NCBI GenBank assembly: GCA_021823685.1
Contig: JAKANL010000001.1
Span: forward strand, 1 to 38,830
Length of the DNA stretch: 38,830 nt
Origin: a bacterium
GTDB taxonomy: Bacteria; Babelota; Babeliae; Babelales; UBA12409
Direction: 5' to 3'
Within the stretch, counting starts at the first letter, position 1; the number at the start of each line of letters is the position of its first letter. A program made the position numbers and the translations under genes. Positions 32,534-38,830 of this stretch are shown here, piece by piece. The notes below the pieces were generated by a model that made no database searches, was not told where the DNA came from, and saw only the letters and a list, made by a program, of their open reading frames with translations.

Positions 32534-32562
32534 GCTCGGTCAGAGACGGCCGAGCTTTTTTT
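32534..32562 (+). terminator. intrinsic terminator after the cysteine-rich gene
   Basis: GCTCGGTC (32534-32541) and GGCCGAGC (32548-32555) pair, with one T-G wobble, around a 6-nt loop. Seven T follow. It lies 27 bp past the stop codon. Confidence 0.88.
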
Positions 32563-32620
32563 ATCCGTCTTCGCCGGGGGCTACGAACGGACGCGGCTGG
32601 CTTTCAAGCCGGTGCGCGCT

Positions 32621-33925
32621 TCATTGCATGAGATGATGTAATACGTGGTTAAGTATTTTTTCATGTACGCATACATTTTTGAGCGATTCATGCGATATGG
32701 GTATCTCGTCTTCATTGGCTCTGATCGCGGGGTGTAAATAATAAATAAATTCTTTTGTACGCGGTCGTTTAGTTAGGTTAAGATACGCGTACACGTCATT
32801 ATCTTCAACGTCGACGCGTTCATGGATAGCGATATGGGTCAATAATAGATGTTCTTGCACCTGTTTGTGCGCCAACGATCTGACTTTTTGATTAAAATCT
32901 GGCTGTAATTTATACACCGTGTAATCCGGATTATGTTGGAGCTCTTCACGCAGCATTTTTTCTTGCCGTAACACGGCCGATTCTGGCGTTTGGACTGGAT
33001 ATATGCGAAGCAGCGTTGCCAACGCCTCTTCGACGAGTGCGCGTCTGAGGGAAAGATCATTGCGCGATGAATAGATTTCTACAATTTTTTGATGGAGCTT
33101 GCGATCGGTTTTAAGTTTGAACTGATTTTTGAAACTTTCCAGACAAAAATAGGCGTAGGGCAAAACTTCTTTGATGGTAACACCAAAGGTATACTGTGTA
33201 TCAATTTGATTGCTGAAATATTCGTGCAGGCAAAGTGCGTCTGATACGAAACGATCGCCTTTTACTTTGCCCAAAAAGAGCTCGTGAAATGGCTGATTTG
33301 TTTCCTCATCGCTGATTTTGATCCACAGGTATTCGTAAAGATCTTTGACTATCGGATTATTTTGTTTATTGAGAAGAATAACCGAAAAAAGTACCCAATC
33401 GCCCGATTTTATGCCCGGCGTGATGTTATTTTGTCGATACATATTTTCTTCGACAATAAAATTTTGAGCCTGCTTATCAATATCTTTGTATCGTTTGCGT
33501 TGTGGTGCTCTGAAGAGCAGATATCGCCAATCGCGAATGGGAGTTGCAGGAAGTGGGGTGAAAGTAAATGTGTAGCACGCGTTACGGCCTGGGTGTATAT
33601 CAATCGCATGAAGCCGCGGTTCGCCGGTGTACAAAATGTGATTTGTTCTGAGGGTTTGATACAAATAGCTTACGACGCAATATTTGAGGAGAAATTCTTT
33701 CAGGTGATTAATCAGATGTTCTTTATAATAAACGTCAAGATACTGCATTGGGGCATGTTTTTGATAAAAACCAATCGGACTGCAGACATTTTTTTGCAAC
33801 AATAACGTGTGTTTATAAAGAGCTTCAATAATTTTTGATTGAATACTGATATCGACAAAACCGAGTGCGGTCACCTGATCGTAACGCACGTGCGCTTGCA
33901 GAGGCGCTGCTCCTGACTTTACCAT
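32621..33925 (-). CDS. tig: divergent trigger factor
   Basis: The 434-residue protein follows trigger factor order. The N-terminal ribosome-binding domain has SPIGFYQKHAPMQYLDVYYK, which lines up with the GFRxGKxP signature. A PPIase-like domain follows (IKSGDWVLFSVILLNK). The C-terminal arm has LREELQHNPD, AHKQVQEHLLLTHIAIHERV and a final helix ending KILNHVLHHLMQ. Trigger factor binds nascent chains at the ribosome exit. The ribosome-contact motif FRxxK is replaced by FYQKH, so binding may be weak. The true start is ATG 33925, 14 bp after the tRNA-Leu CCA end; the frame back to 34081 runs through that tRNA. GGGA precedes the ATG. Confidence 0.75.
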   Translation of the reverse strand: MVKSGAAPLQAHVRYDQVTALGFVDISIQSKIIEALYKHTLLLQKNVCSPIGFYQKHAPMQYLDVYYKEHLINHLKEFLLKYCVVSYLYQTLRTNHILYTGEPRLHAIDIHPGRNACYTFTFTPLPATPIRDWRYLLFRAPQRKRYKDIDKQAQNFIVEENMYRQNNITPGIKSGDWVLFSVILLNKQNNPIVKDLYEYLWIKISDEETNQPFHELFLGKVKGDRFVSDALCLHEYFSNQIDTQYTFGVTIKEVLPYAYFCLESFKNQFKLKTDRKLHQKIVEIYSSRNDLSLRRALVEEALATLLRIYPVQTPESAVLRQEKMLREELQHNPDYTVYKLQPDFNQKVRSLAHKQVQEHLLLTHIAIHERVDVEDNDVYAYLNLTKRPRTKEFIYYLHPAIRANEDEIPISHESLKNVCVHEKILNHVLHHLMQ

Positions 33926-33939
33926 TTTCCCACTTTTTT

Positions 33940-34027
33940 TGGTGCAAGAGGAGGGACTTGAACCCCCATTCCCTTTACGGGAGCTGGACCCTAAACCCAG
34001 TGCGTCTACCAATTCCGCCACTCTTGC
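33940..34027 (-). tRNA. tRNA-Leu (anticodon TAG)
   Basis: An 88-nt class II tRNA with a long variable arm. The acceptor GCAAGAG pairs with CTCTTGC, the discriminator is A and CCA is encoded. The D-arm has GGTAGACGC, and the anticodon stem CTGGG/TCCAG presents TAG at 34-36 for CTA codons. The T-arm carries GGTTCAAGTCC. The gene lies 19 bp downstream of tRNA-Lys and 14 bp upstream of the trigger factor start, implying a shared transcript. Confidence 0.95.
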
Positions 34028-34046
34028 AAACCCCTTTTTTAAGTCT

Positions 34047-34122
34047 TGGTGAGCCGCGTTGGAATCGAACCAACAACCCACAGATTAAGAGTCTGTTGCT
34101 CTACCAATTGAGCTAGCGGCCC
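34047..34122 (-). tRNA. tRNA-Lys (anticodon CTT)
   Basis: A 76-nt tRNA with acceptor GGGCCGC pairing GCGGCTC, discriminator A and encoded CCA. The D-arm is GCTC/GAGC and the anticodon stem ACAGA/TCTGT presents CTT for AAG codons. TATACT at 34158-34163 on the minus strand could be its -10 box. It is first in a tRNA-Lys, tRNA-Leu, tig series. Confidence 0.96.
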
Positions 34123-34181
34123 ATTACACAGACATGCTTCACCTACTCACCTCTCACAGTATACGGAAAATTTAGTGACAT

Positions 34182-34772
34182 TTAAACACTTTTAATGTCA
34201 TTTTCCTTCTTTTTTGCCATATCATCGAGGTTTTGCGTAATGCCGTCGATCGTTTTTTGTAATTTTTCTGTTATGCGTTTGGAAAAATCCTGTGAAATTT
34301 TTTTGTCGCGTTCTTTTTCGCGGATCAAGTTGTGAAAGTCTTTACGGATTGAGCGGATGGCAACGCGTGAATCTTCAAGTTTTTTGCTTAAAATTTTGAC
34401 GAGTTCTTCGCGGCGTTGCGCACTCATGGCGGGCAATTGCAGACGAATAATATTGCCATCGTTTGCTGGCGTAAGGCCTAAATCTGATGTTGATAGAGCG
34501 CGTTCGATATCTGGAATAATTGATTTGTCCCACGGTTCTATGACAATCATGTTGGAATCCGGCGCTGCTAATGCGGCTACTTCTTTGAGCCGTAATTCAG
34601 ATGTTCCGCCGTAACACACGACTTTGATATTTTCTACCATCGACGTATGTGCGCGTCCCGACCTAATAGTTGCCAACTCTTTTTTGAAATGTTCAATAGC
34701 TTGGTCGAGACTGGTTTTGAGTGATTTCTCAAACGCGGTACTGTTATTTTCTTCAAGAATTATTGGATTCAT
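34182..34772 (-). CDS. frr: ribosome recycling factor
   Basis: RRF splits post-termination ribosomes together with EF-G. The 196-residue protein shows the family features: a long N-terminal helix with ELATIRSGRAHTSMVENIKV, a small central domain (VIEPWDKSIIPDIERAL), GLTPANDGNIIRLQLP, and the C-terminal helices RREELVKILSKKLEDSRVA. It is about 10 residues longer at the N-terminus than E. coli RRF. GGAG precedes the ATG. It lies 15 bp after pyrH in the tsf-pyrH-frr operon. Confidence 0.97.
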   Translation of the reverse strand: MNPIILEENNSTAFEKSLKTSLDQAIEHFKKELATIRSGRAHTSMVENIKVVCYGGTSELRLKEVAALAAPDSNMIVIEPWDKSIIPDIERALSTSDLGLTPANDGNIIRLQLPAMSAQRREELVKILSKKLEDSRVAIRSIRKDFHNLIREKERDKKISQDFSKRITEKLQKTIDGITQNLDDMAKKKENDIKSV

Positions 34773-34787
34773 AAATAAACTCCGTGA

Positions 34788-35504
34788 TCACGATGATTTT
34801 TCTTGTATAATTGACCCAATTGAATCATCAGCAGCGGCATTGATAAGCGCTTTTGGTTTAAAAATATCAAAAACACGAATCGGCATGTGATGCTGCCTTG
34901 CCAGGATGATAGCCGTTTGGTCAATAAAGGTCAATTGCCTATCGAGGACTTCTTGATAGCTGATAATTGGAATTTTGCATGCCGAATGGTCTTTGTGCGG
35001 ATCGCACGAAAAAACGCCATCAACGCTGCTTGCTTTCCATACCTGCATCGCGTTTATTTGCAACGCACGCATAATTGCCCCGGTGTCGGTTGAAACATAC
35101 GGATTGGCGGTTCCACCGCTAAAAATAATCGTTTTGTTGTTTGATAGCGCCTCATCGATAGCTTCCTGCGAAGCGTACGTGCCGGCTGCTGCACAGGGGA
35201 GGGCACACAGGACCTTCGTGGCGATGTTATGCGAGCGGAAAATATCGTACAGCATTATGCCATTCATGATGGTGCCAAACATGCCTACGCTATGGGCAAT
35301 GGATGGCCGTAATTTAAGTGAGCCGTTACTTTCGGCGCCACGAAAAAAATCACCCCCGCCAACAACAATACCGAAATGATGTGTGGCTGAAAGCTGTTCA
35401 ATTTGCTCGGCGAGCGTGTCGGCAAAGGACCGTGTGAAAGCGTGCGTACGGCCTTCAGAAAATATGGTTCCGGTTAATTTGAGTAAAATGATTTTTTTGC
35501 TCAT
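34788..35504 (-). CDS. pyrH: UMP kinase
   Basis: PyrH phosphorylates UMP to UDP in pyrimidine nucleotide synthesis. The 238-residue protein has the amino-acid-kinase fold: KIILLKLTGTIF, VVGGGDFFRG, IFSGGTANPYVSTDTGA and VDGVFSCDPHKD, which bind ATP and UMP. It sits 6 bp after tsf and 15 bp before frr. No purine-rich ribosome-binding site is visible before the ATG, so it may depend on translation of tsf. Confidence 0.96.
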   Translation of the reverse strand: MSKKIILLKLTGTIFSEGRTHAFTRSFADTLAEQIEQLSATHHFGIVVGGGDFFRGAESNGSLKLRPSIAHSVGMFGTIMNGIMLYDIFRSHNIATKVLCALPCAAAGTYASQEAIDEALSNNKTIIFSGGTANPYVSTDTGAIMRALQINAMQVWKASSVDGVFSCDPHKDHSACKIPIISYQEVLDRQLTFIDQTAIILARQHHMPIRVFDIFKPKALINAAADDSIGSIIQEKSS

Positions 35505-35510
35505 AGTCGA

Positions 35511-36113
35511 TTAATCGTTAACGCCAACTTGGAAGCGCGCGAATCGCTTGATAACAATTTTTTCACCCAATTTGGCTACGAGATCATTGATGATATCTTC
35601 GACCGTATGTTTGTCGTCTTTGATGTATGGTTGCTTGATCAGACAAACATCTTGATATATTTTGCTGAGCTTGCCTTCGATGATTTTATCTAGCATATTT
35701 GCCGGTTTGCCTGATTGTGCCAATTGATCTTTCATGATTTCTTTTTCTTTTTGCAGGTAGGCCGGATCAAGTTGTTCAGGCGTGATGCACATAGGCTTTA
35801 ATGCGGCAATTTGCATGCATAAATTTTTGGCGAACGTTTTAAGGTCGGGCGTTGAGGCAACGAAATCGGTTTCACAATTTATTTCGATCAACACACCCAG
35901 TCCATTCCCTGGATGAATGTAGGCTTCAACGAGACCTTGGGAGGCGACTTTATCGGCACGTTTTTGGGCAGTTGCTGCCCCTTTTTTGCGAAGTAAAATA
36001 ACGGCGCGCTCAATGTCGCCATCAGATTCATAAAGCGCCTTCTTGCAGTCCATCATGCCTGCGCCGGTTATATCGCGCAGTTTCTTGACGAGATCCATTG
36101 AGACTTCTGCCAT
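35511..36113 (-). CDS. tsf: elongation factor Ts, short form
   Basis: EF-Ts regenerates EF-Tu-GTP. The 200-residue protein has the N-terminal UBA-like module (LVKKLRDITGAGMMDCKKAL), the motif VLIEINCETDFVAS and one core domain ending GEKIVIKRFARFQVG. This is the short form without the second dimerisation domain of E. coli EF-Ts. ATG at 36113 follows AAAGGAG; the extension from 36161 would put 16 extra residues before it with no site of its own. rpsB, the usual first gene of this operon, is not upstream. Confidence 0.95.
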   Translation of the reverse strand: MAEVSMDLVKKLRDITGAGMMDCKKALYESDGDIERAVILLRKKGAATAQKRADKVASQGLVEAYIHPGNGLGVLIEINCETDFVASTPDLKTFAKNLCMQIAALKPMCITPEQLDPAYLQKEKEIMKDQLAQSGKPANMLDKIIEGKLSKIYQDVCLIKQPYIKDDKHTVEDIINDLVAKLGEKIVIKRFARFQVGVND

Positions 36114-36220
36114 GGTTCGTGACTCCTTTGTGGGATTTTGTACTTTCTTATAGTGTGCCAAAAAGTGGGAATATGCGCAATTGCCGTAAAATACGTGCGA
36201 TCATGCAAAAGGCAAAGACA

Positions 36221-36250
36221 AAGCGACCACTACAAGTGGTCGCTTTTTAA
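36221..36250. terminator. strong stem-loop between tsf and the acidic exported gene
   Basis: AAGCGACCACT and AGTGGTCGCTT (36221-36231 and 36235-36245) form a perfect 11-bp stem with a 3-nt loop. On the plus strand it is followed by a T tract. On the minus strand, where the acidic protein gene ends 22 bp upstream of the stem, the following sequence is only moderately T-rich. Confidence 0.75.
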
Positions 36251-36271
36251 ATCTATATCGAACTGGATATC

Positions 36272-36574
36272 TTACTGAGCAGGCGTTTCTGCTACTTCAG
36301 GCATCGCTGGCGCTACAGGTTCTTCTACCTTAACTTCCTCAGTTACCACCATTTCAGGTTCTTGAACTTCTGTTGCTTGTATTTCTTTTTTCTCGGCTTC
36401 ATCTTCTTGCGCAATTTCATCAATTGCGAGTACTTCTTCATCGGTTGCTTGAACGGGAGCTACGGCCTCAGTCGTTGAAGTTTCTTGAGGCTGGACTTGC
36501 ATTTGCTCTTCATTTGAAGCTAAAGCACAGCTTGCGCTCAACAATAATACGAGTGATACATATACCTTGTTCAC
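36272..36574 (-). CDS. small acidic exported protein, function unknown
   Basis: The 100-residue protein starts with GTG at 36574, preceded by AAGGAG with 7-bp spacing; the ATG at 36595 lies on the wrong side of that site and is rejected. A signal peptide (NKVYVSLVLLLSASCALAS) is followed by a low-complexity region rich in Glu, Val, Ala and Pro (EPEMVVTEEVKVEEPVAP). It is probably an intrinsically disordered exported or surface-exposed protein. I do not recognise a family. A strong stem-loop follows the stop. Confidence 0.65.
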   Translation of the reverse strand: MNKVYVSLVLLLSASCALASNEEQMQVQPQETSTTEAVAPVQATDEEVLAIDEIAQEDEAEKKEIQATEVQEPEMVVTEEVKVEEPVAPAMPEVAETPAQ

Positions 36575-36692
36575 GTAGGTACTCCTTAATGACATAAACC
36601 AATATGGTTAACACTCCAACTGTAGCATATTTTTATTCTAATTGCAACCTTTTTGGCCTTTTGTGGTCAAAACTGTGCGCCAAAGGGCAGTT

Positions 36693-38339
36693 TTACATGC
36701 TCTGCGGGGTGCTGATTCCCAGAATATCCAGGGTGTGGCTGAGTGTACGCTGGAGTTGCTGTAAAACGAGAAGTCGCGCACGGCTTTGCGGCACATTTTC
36801 CAAATTAATAATTTTATGAGCGCCGTAGTAACTGTGGAAAAGCTGAGACAATTCTAGGGCATAATACGTGAGCTGATGCGTTTGGTAGTTATGGGCTATG
36901 GTTTCCAGAACTTCTTTGAGCGCGGCTATTTTTTTAATGATCAGGTATTCGCTGGGGCCCGTACCGGCGATGTCGGCTAACGTAATATTTTGTAGAGCCT
37001 GAAGAGATGCTGCTTTTTGCAAGATACTGTTCATGCGCACATACGCATATTGCACGTAATAAACAGGGTTTTCTTCTGTTTTTTTAAGCGCCAATTCTAA
37101 ATCAAAATCAAGGTGCGCATCGGCTTTGCGGTGTAAAAAGAAAAAGCGTGCAACATCGCGGCCGACGGTATCGATAATATCTTGTAGGGTAACAATGCGT
37201 CCGGCTCGTTTTGACATGCGTACCTTTTGACCCTGTTCGCTTAAGCTTACGAGCTGATAAAGAATGATATCGACAGGATATTGTTCCAGCCCGAGCGCTT
37301 TTTGTAGCCCATGGATGCGATCGACGTAGCCATGATGGTCTTGTCCAAGAACCATGACCAGGTGTTGTGCTCCACGGTCGGTTTTACTGCGCATATACGC
37401 AATATCTGAAGCAAGATATGTCCATTGTCCATCATTTTTTCTGATGACGCGATCTTTTTCATCGCCAAACTGAGATGCTTTAAACCAGAGTGCGCCATCT
37501 TGTTCGTACGTGTAATCATGTTGCTTAAGATATTCTACCGCCGCGCGTATGGCGTTGGAATCATGAAGCGTTTTTTCCGAAAACCATACGTCGTAGGTGA
37601 TGCCGTAGCTTGCCAATGTTTCCTTGATCATGGTGAGCAGGTGGATTGTTGCATACTGCTCAAAAAATGAGTCATCGAGCTCGAGTATCTTCGACCCATG
37701 TGCTTGCACACATTTTTTGGCCAAATCAATAAGGTATTCGCCCTGATAACCGTCTTCGGGTAGCGTGGCTGCTTGGTTAAGCTGCTGCAGGCAGCGGACT
37801 TTTAGTGATAAGCCGAGTTTATGGATTTGGGAGCCAGCATCGTTAATATAAAATTCTTTCGTGACTGGATATCCGAGAAACCGCAAAACATTGCCTAATA
37901 CATCGCCAATAATGCCGCCACGGCCGTGGCCGAAGTGAAGCGGCCCGGTTGGGTTGGCGCTTACAAATTCGATGGAGTAGTGCGTTGATGCCGATGGTTG
38001 CTTAAAAAATTGGTTGTCTTGGGTAATCAGTTCAGTTGCCAGTTGTTTATAGGCGTCTGCGGTTAAAAAAAGATTGATAAACCCGGGGCCGGCGATTTCG
38101 ATGCGTTCGACGGCTGCATGTTTGAGCGTTTGGGTAATTGTTTGCGCAATAACCCGTGGTGGCTTGCCGACGATGCCCGCCAATACGAGCGGGGCGTTAA
38201 AGCTTAAATCACCAAATGCTTGCCGCTGTGCGTCGGTGTTAAGTATCGCCTGAAATTTTTTGCGTTGTTCCGGCGCAACAACGTACGTTTGCGCTATTTG
38301 GTTATGTGTGGCTTCTACAATCGAATCGAGAATACTCAT
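36693..38339 (-). CDS. argS: arginyl-tRNA synthetase
   Basis: ArgRS charges tRNA-Arg. The 548-residue class I synthetase has an N-terminal Add1 domain, the signature NPTGPLHFGHGRGG (HIGH motif as HFGH), the KMSKS-like VRMSKRAGRIVTLQD, and an anticodon-binding DALR domain near its C-terminus (HNYQTHQLTYYALELSQLFH). ATG at 38339 follows AAGGAT; the upstream TTG at 38354 is less likely. The gene starts 112 bp after the stop of the truncated unknown gene and may be in the same operon. Confidence 0.95.
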   Translation of the reverse strand: MSILDSIVEATHNQIAQTYVVAPEQRKKFQAILNTDAQRQAFGDLSFNAPLVLAGIVGKPPRVIAQTITQTLKHAAVERIEIAGPGFINLFLTADAYKQLATELITQDNQFFKQPSASTHYSIEFVSANPTGPLHFGHGRGGIIGDVLGNVLRFLGYPVTKEFYINDAGSQIHKLGLSLKVRCLQQLNQAATLPEDGYQGEYLIDLAKKCVQAHGSKILELDDSFFEQYATIHLLTMIKETLASYGITYDVWFSEKTLHDSNAIRAAVEYLKQHDYTYEQDGALWFKASQFGDEKDRVIRKNDGQWTYLASDIAYMRSKTDRGAQHLVMVLGQDHHGYVDRIHGLQKALGLEQYPVDIILYQLVSLSEQGQKVRMSKRAGRIVTLQDIIDTVGRDVARFFFLHRKADAHLDFDLELALKKTEENPVYYVQYAYVRMNSILQKAASLQALQNITLADIAGTGPSEYLIIKKIAALKEVLETIAHNYQTHQLTYYALELSQLFHSYYGAHKIINLENVPQSRARLLVLQQLQRTLSHTLDILGISTPQSM

Positions 38340-38451
38340 CACGGATCCTTGCAATTATAATTCAAGTGTACCGCAGTACGGTGTCGTTGTCAGCTCAGAA
38401 CGTTATTGCGCGCGTGTTCGTTGCGTGTAAAATCACATCGAGCACCGATTT

Positions 38452-38829
38452 TTATTCTGTGTTTTCAGGGGCATTTTTGCCGGTGCCAATCGGATTTTCT
38501 TTTGCGAGATTCTTGACTATACGAATAAGGGTGATGTCGGTGATAAGGGACATCTTGATTGCGTTGAAATACGTGCTGTCCAACCGAAAAATCATTGAGT
38601 CATCGGGCATCTTTTCATAGGCCGATTCACGGTATTCATATACCGCTTGTTGAATTGCCTGCTCGGCGGCGGCGATGAGCCCGCGCACACTGAGGTTCAG
38701 GCGGTTTTCTTGTGCATGAATAATTTTTAACGTGCTGAAAGACCAATGATCAGAAATAAACATTGTCCCTGCAGGAAGTTCTGCGCTACGCTTGATCGTT
38801 ATGTAAAAATCTTTGCCCGAAGCTATTTT
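38452..38829 (-). CDS. unknown protein, 5' part outside window
   Basis: The frame is open to the right edge, so only the last 125 residues are visible and the apparent ATG at 38763 need not be the start. The fragment has a beta-rich beginning (KDFYITIKRSAELPAGTMF), a helix (GLIAAAEQAIQQAVYEYRE) and a positively charged, flexible end. I recognise no family and see no membrane segment in this part. It precedes argS on the same strand. Confidence 0.5.
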   Translation of the reverse strand, partial: KIASGKDFYITIKRSAELPAGTMFISDHWSFSTLKIIHAQENRLNLSVRGLIAAAEQAIQQAVYEYRESAYEKMPDDSMIFRLDSTYFNAIKMSLITDITLIRIVKNLAKENPIGTGKNAPENTE

Positions 38830-38830
38830 G

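Noticed and set aside
33926-34081. Trigger factor start inside tRNA-Leu
   Set aside because: The frame is open by chance through the tRNA gene; the tRNA fold is certain, and ATG 33925 begins the homologous region.
36162-36271. Promoter or small gene between tsf and the acidic protein gene
   Set aside because: TATAAG-like sequences occur but no well-spaced -35 box, and no ORF with a ribosome-binding site is visible; only the stem-loop is supported.
1-38830. CRISPR array, insertion sequence, prophage or rRNA operon
   Set aside because: No regularly spaced direct repeats, transposase-like protein, phage structural gene or rRNA sequence was seen; the Xer recombinase has housekeeping features.

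Overview
The window looks like a stretch of a small Gram-negative bacterial chromosome. It has TolQRAB-type envelope genes, a class B penicillin-binding protein, DsbD, many Sec-type signal peptides, four tRNA genes and much core information machinery. Intergenic gaps are short and several genes overlap. Small exported proteins of unknown function and an ankyrin-like protein suggest a host-associated or protist-associated lifestyle. The combination is reminiscent of the candidate phylum Dependentiae (TM6/Babeliae), but that is an inference from gene content and sequence style, not something the window proves. I saw no insertion sequence, prophage, CRISPR array, rRNA or recognisable origin.

Layout. 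0-2.4 kb (+): the 3' part of a dnaX-like gene overlapping der. 2.4-4.7 kb: hpf (+) converging on dsbD (-), with 3' ends overlapping by 41 bp. 4.7-8.3 kb (+): two tRNA-Ala genes, then tolQ-tolR-tolA/tonB-tolB. 8.3-12.5 kb (+): an ftsH-type gene with two complete AAA+ modules, coupled to an inositol-monophosphatase-family gene, then rpmB and rpsT ending in a terminator. 12.7-15 kb: a Sel1-like exported protein, a HAD phosphatase and a convergent small exported protein. 15-20.4 kb (-): an operon of a membrane-bound NtrC-like regulator with a broken ATPase core, a Xer recombinase and PBP2. 20.4-21.3 kb (+): a 25-codon membrane micro-ORF and an endonuclease III without its iron-sulphur cysteines. 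21.3-24.9 kb (-): a 37-residue Lys/Arg-rich peptide, a large exported unknown and thrS. 25-27.1 kb: a PIN-PhoH ATPase (+) converging on rpmH-rnpA-yidD (-). 27.2-32.5 kb: an accessory region with an ankyrin-like exported protein, a membrane-anchored thioredoxin-reductase-like protein, a small exported protein, an alpha/beta hydrolase coupled to trxB, and a divergent exported protein with 36 cysteines. 32.6-36.1 kb (-): a divergent trigger factor behind tRNA-Lys and tRNA-Leu, then frr, pyrH and tsf. 36.2-38.8 kb (-): an acidic exported protein, argS and the truncated start of an unknown gene.

How the genes may work together. The Tol genes supply a proton-driven envelope-spanning machine, PBP2 makes peptidoglycan, and FtsH performs membrane-protein quality control. 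DsbD could carry electrons to the periplasm, and the two thioredoxin-reductase-like flavoproteins beside the cysteine-lattice protein suggest a thiol or metal-handling module. The rest is translation (two tRNA synthetases, tRNAs, ribosomal proteins bL28, bS20 and bL34, EF-Ts, RRF, HPF, Der), RNA processing (RnpA, PIN-PhoH) and protein folding or insertion (trigger factor, YidD).

Most unusual items: the tandem-AAA FtsH; the cysteine protein in which 18 consecutive Cys alternate 4 and 3 residues apart, built partly from a 28-residue duplication; and the membrane-integrated regulator that keeps an NtrC fold while losing its Walker B acids and GAFTGA loop.
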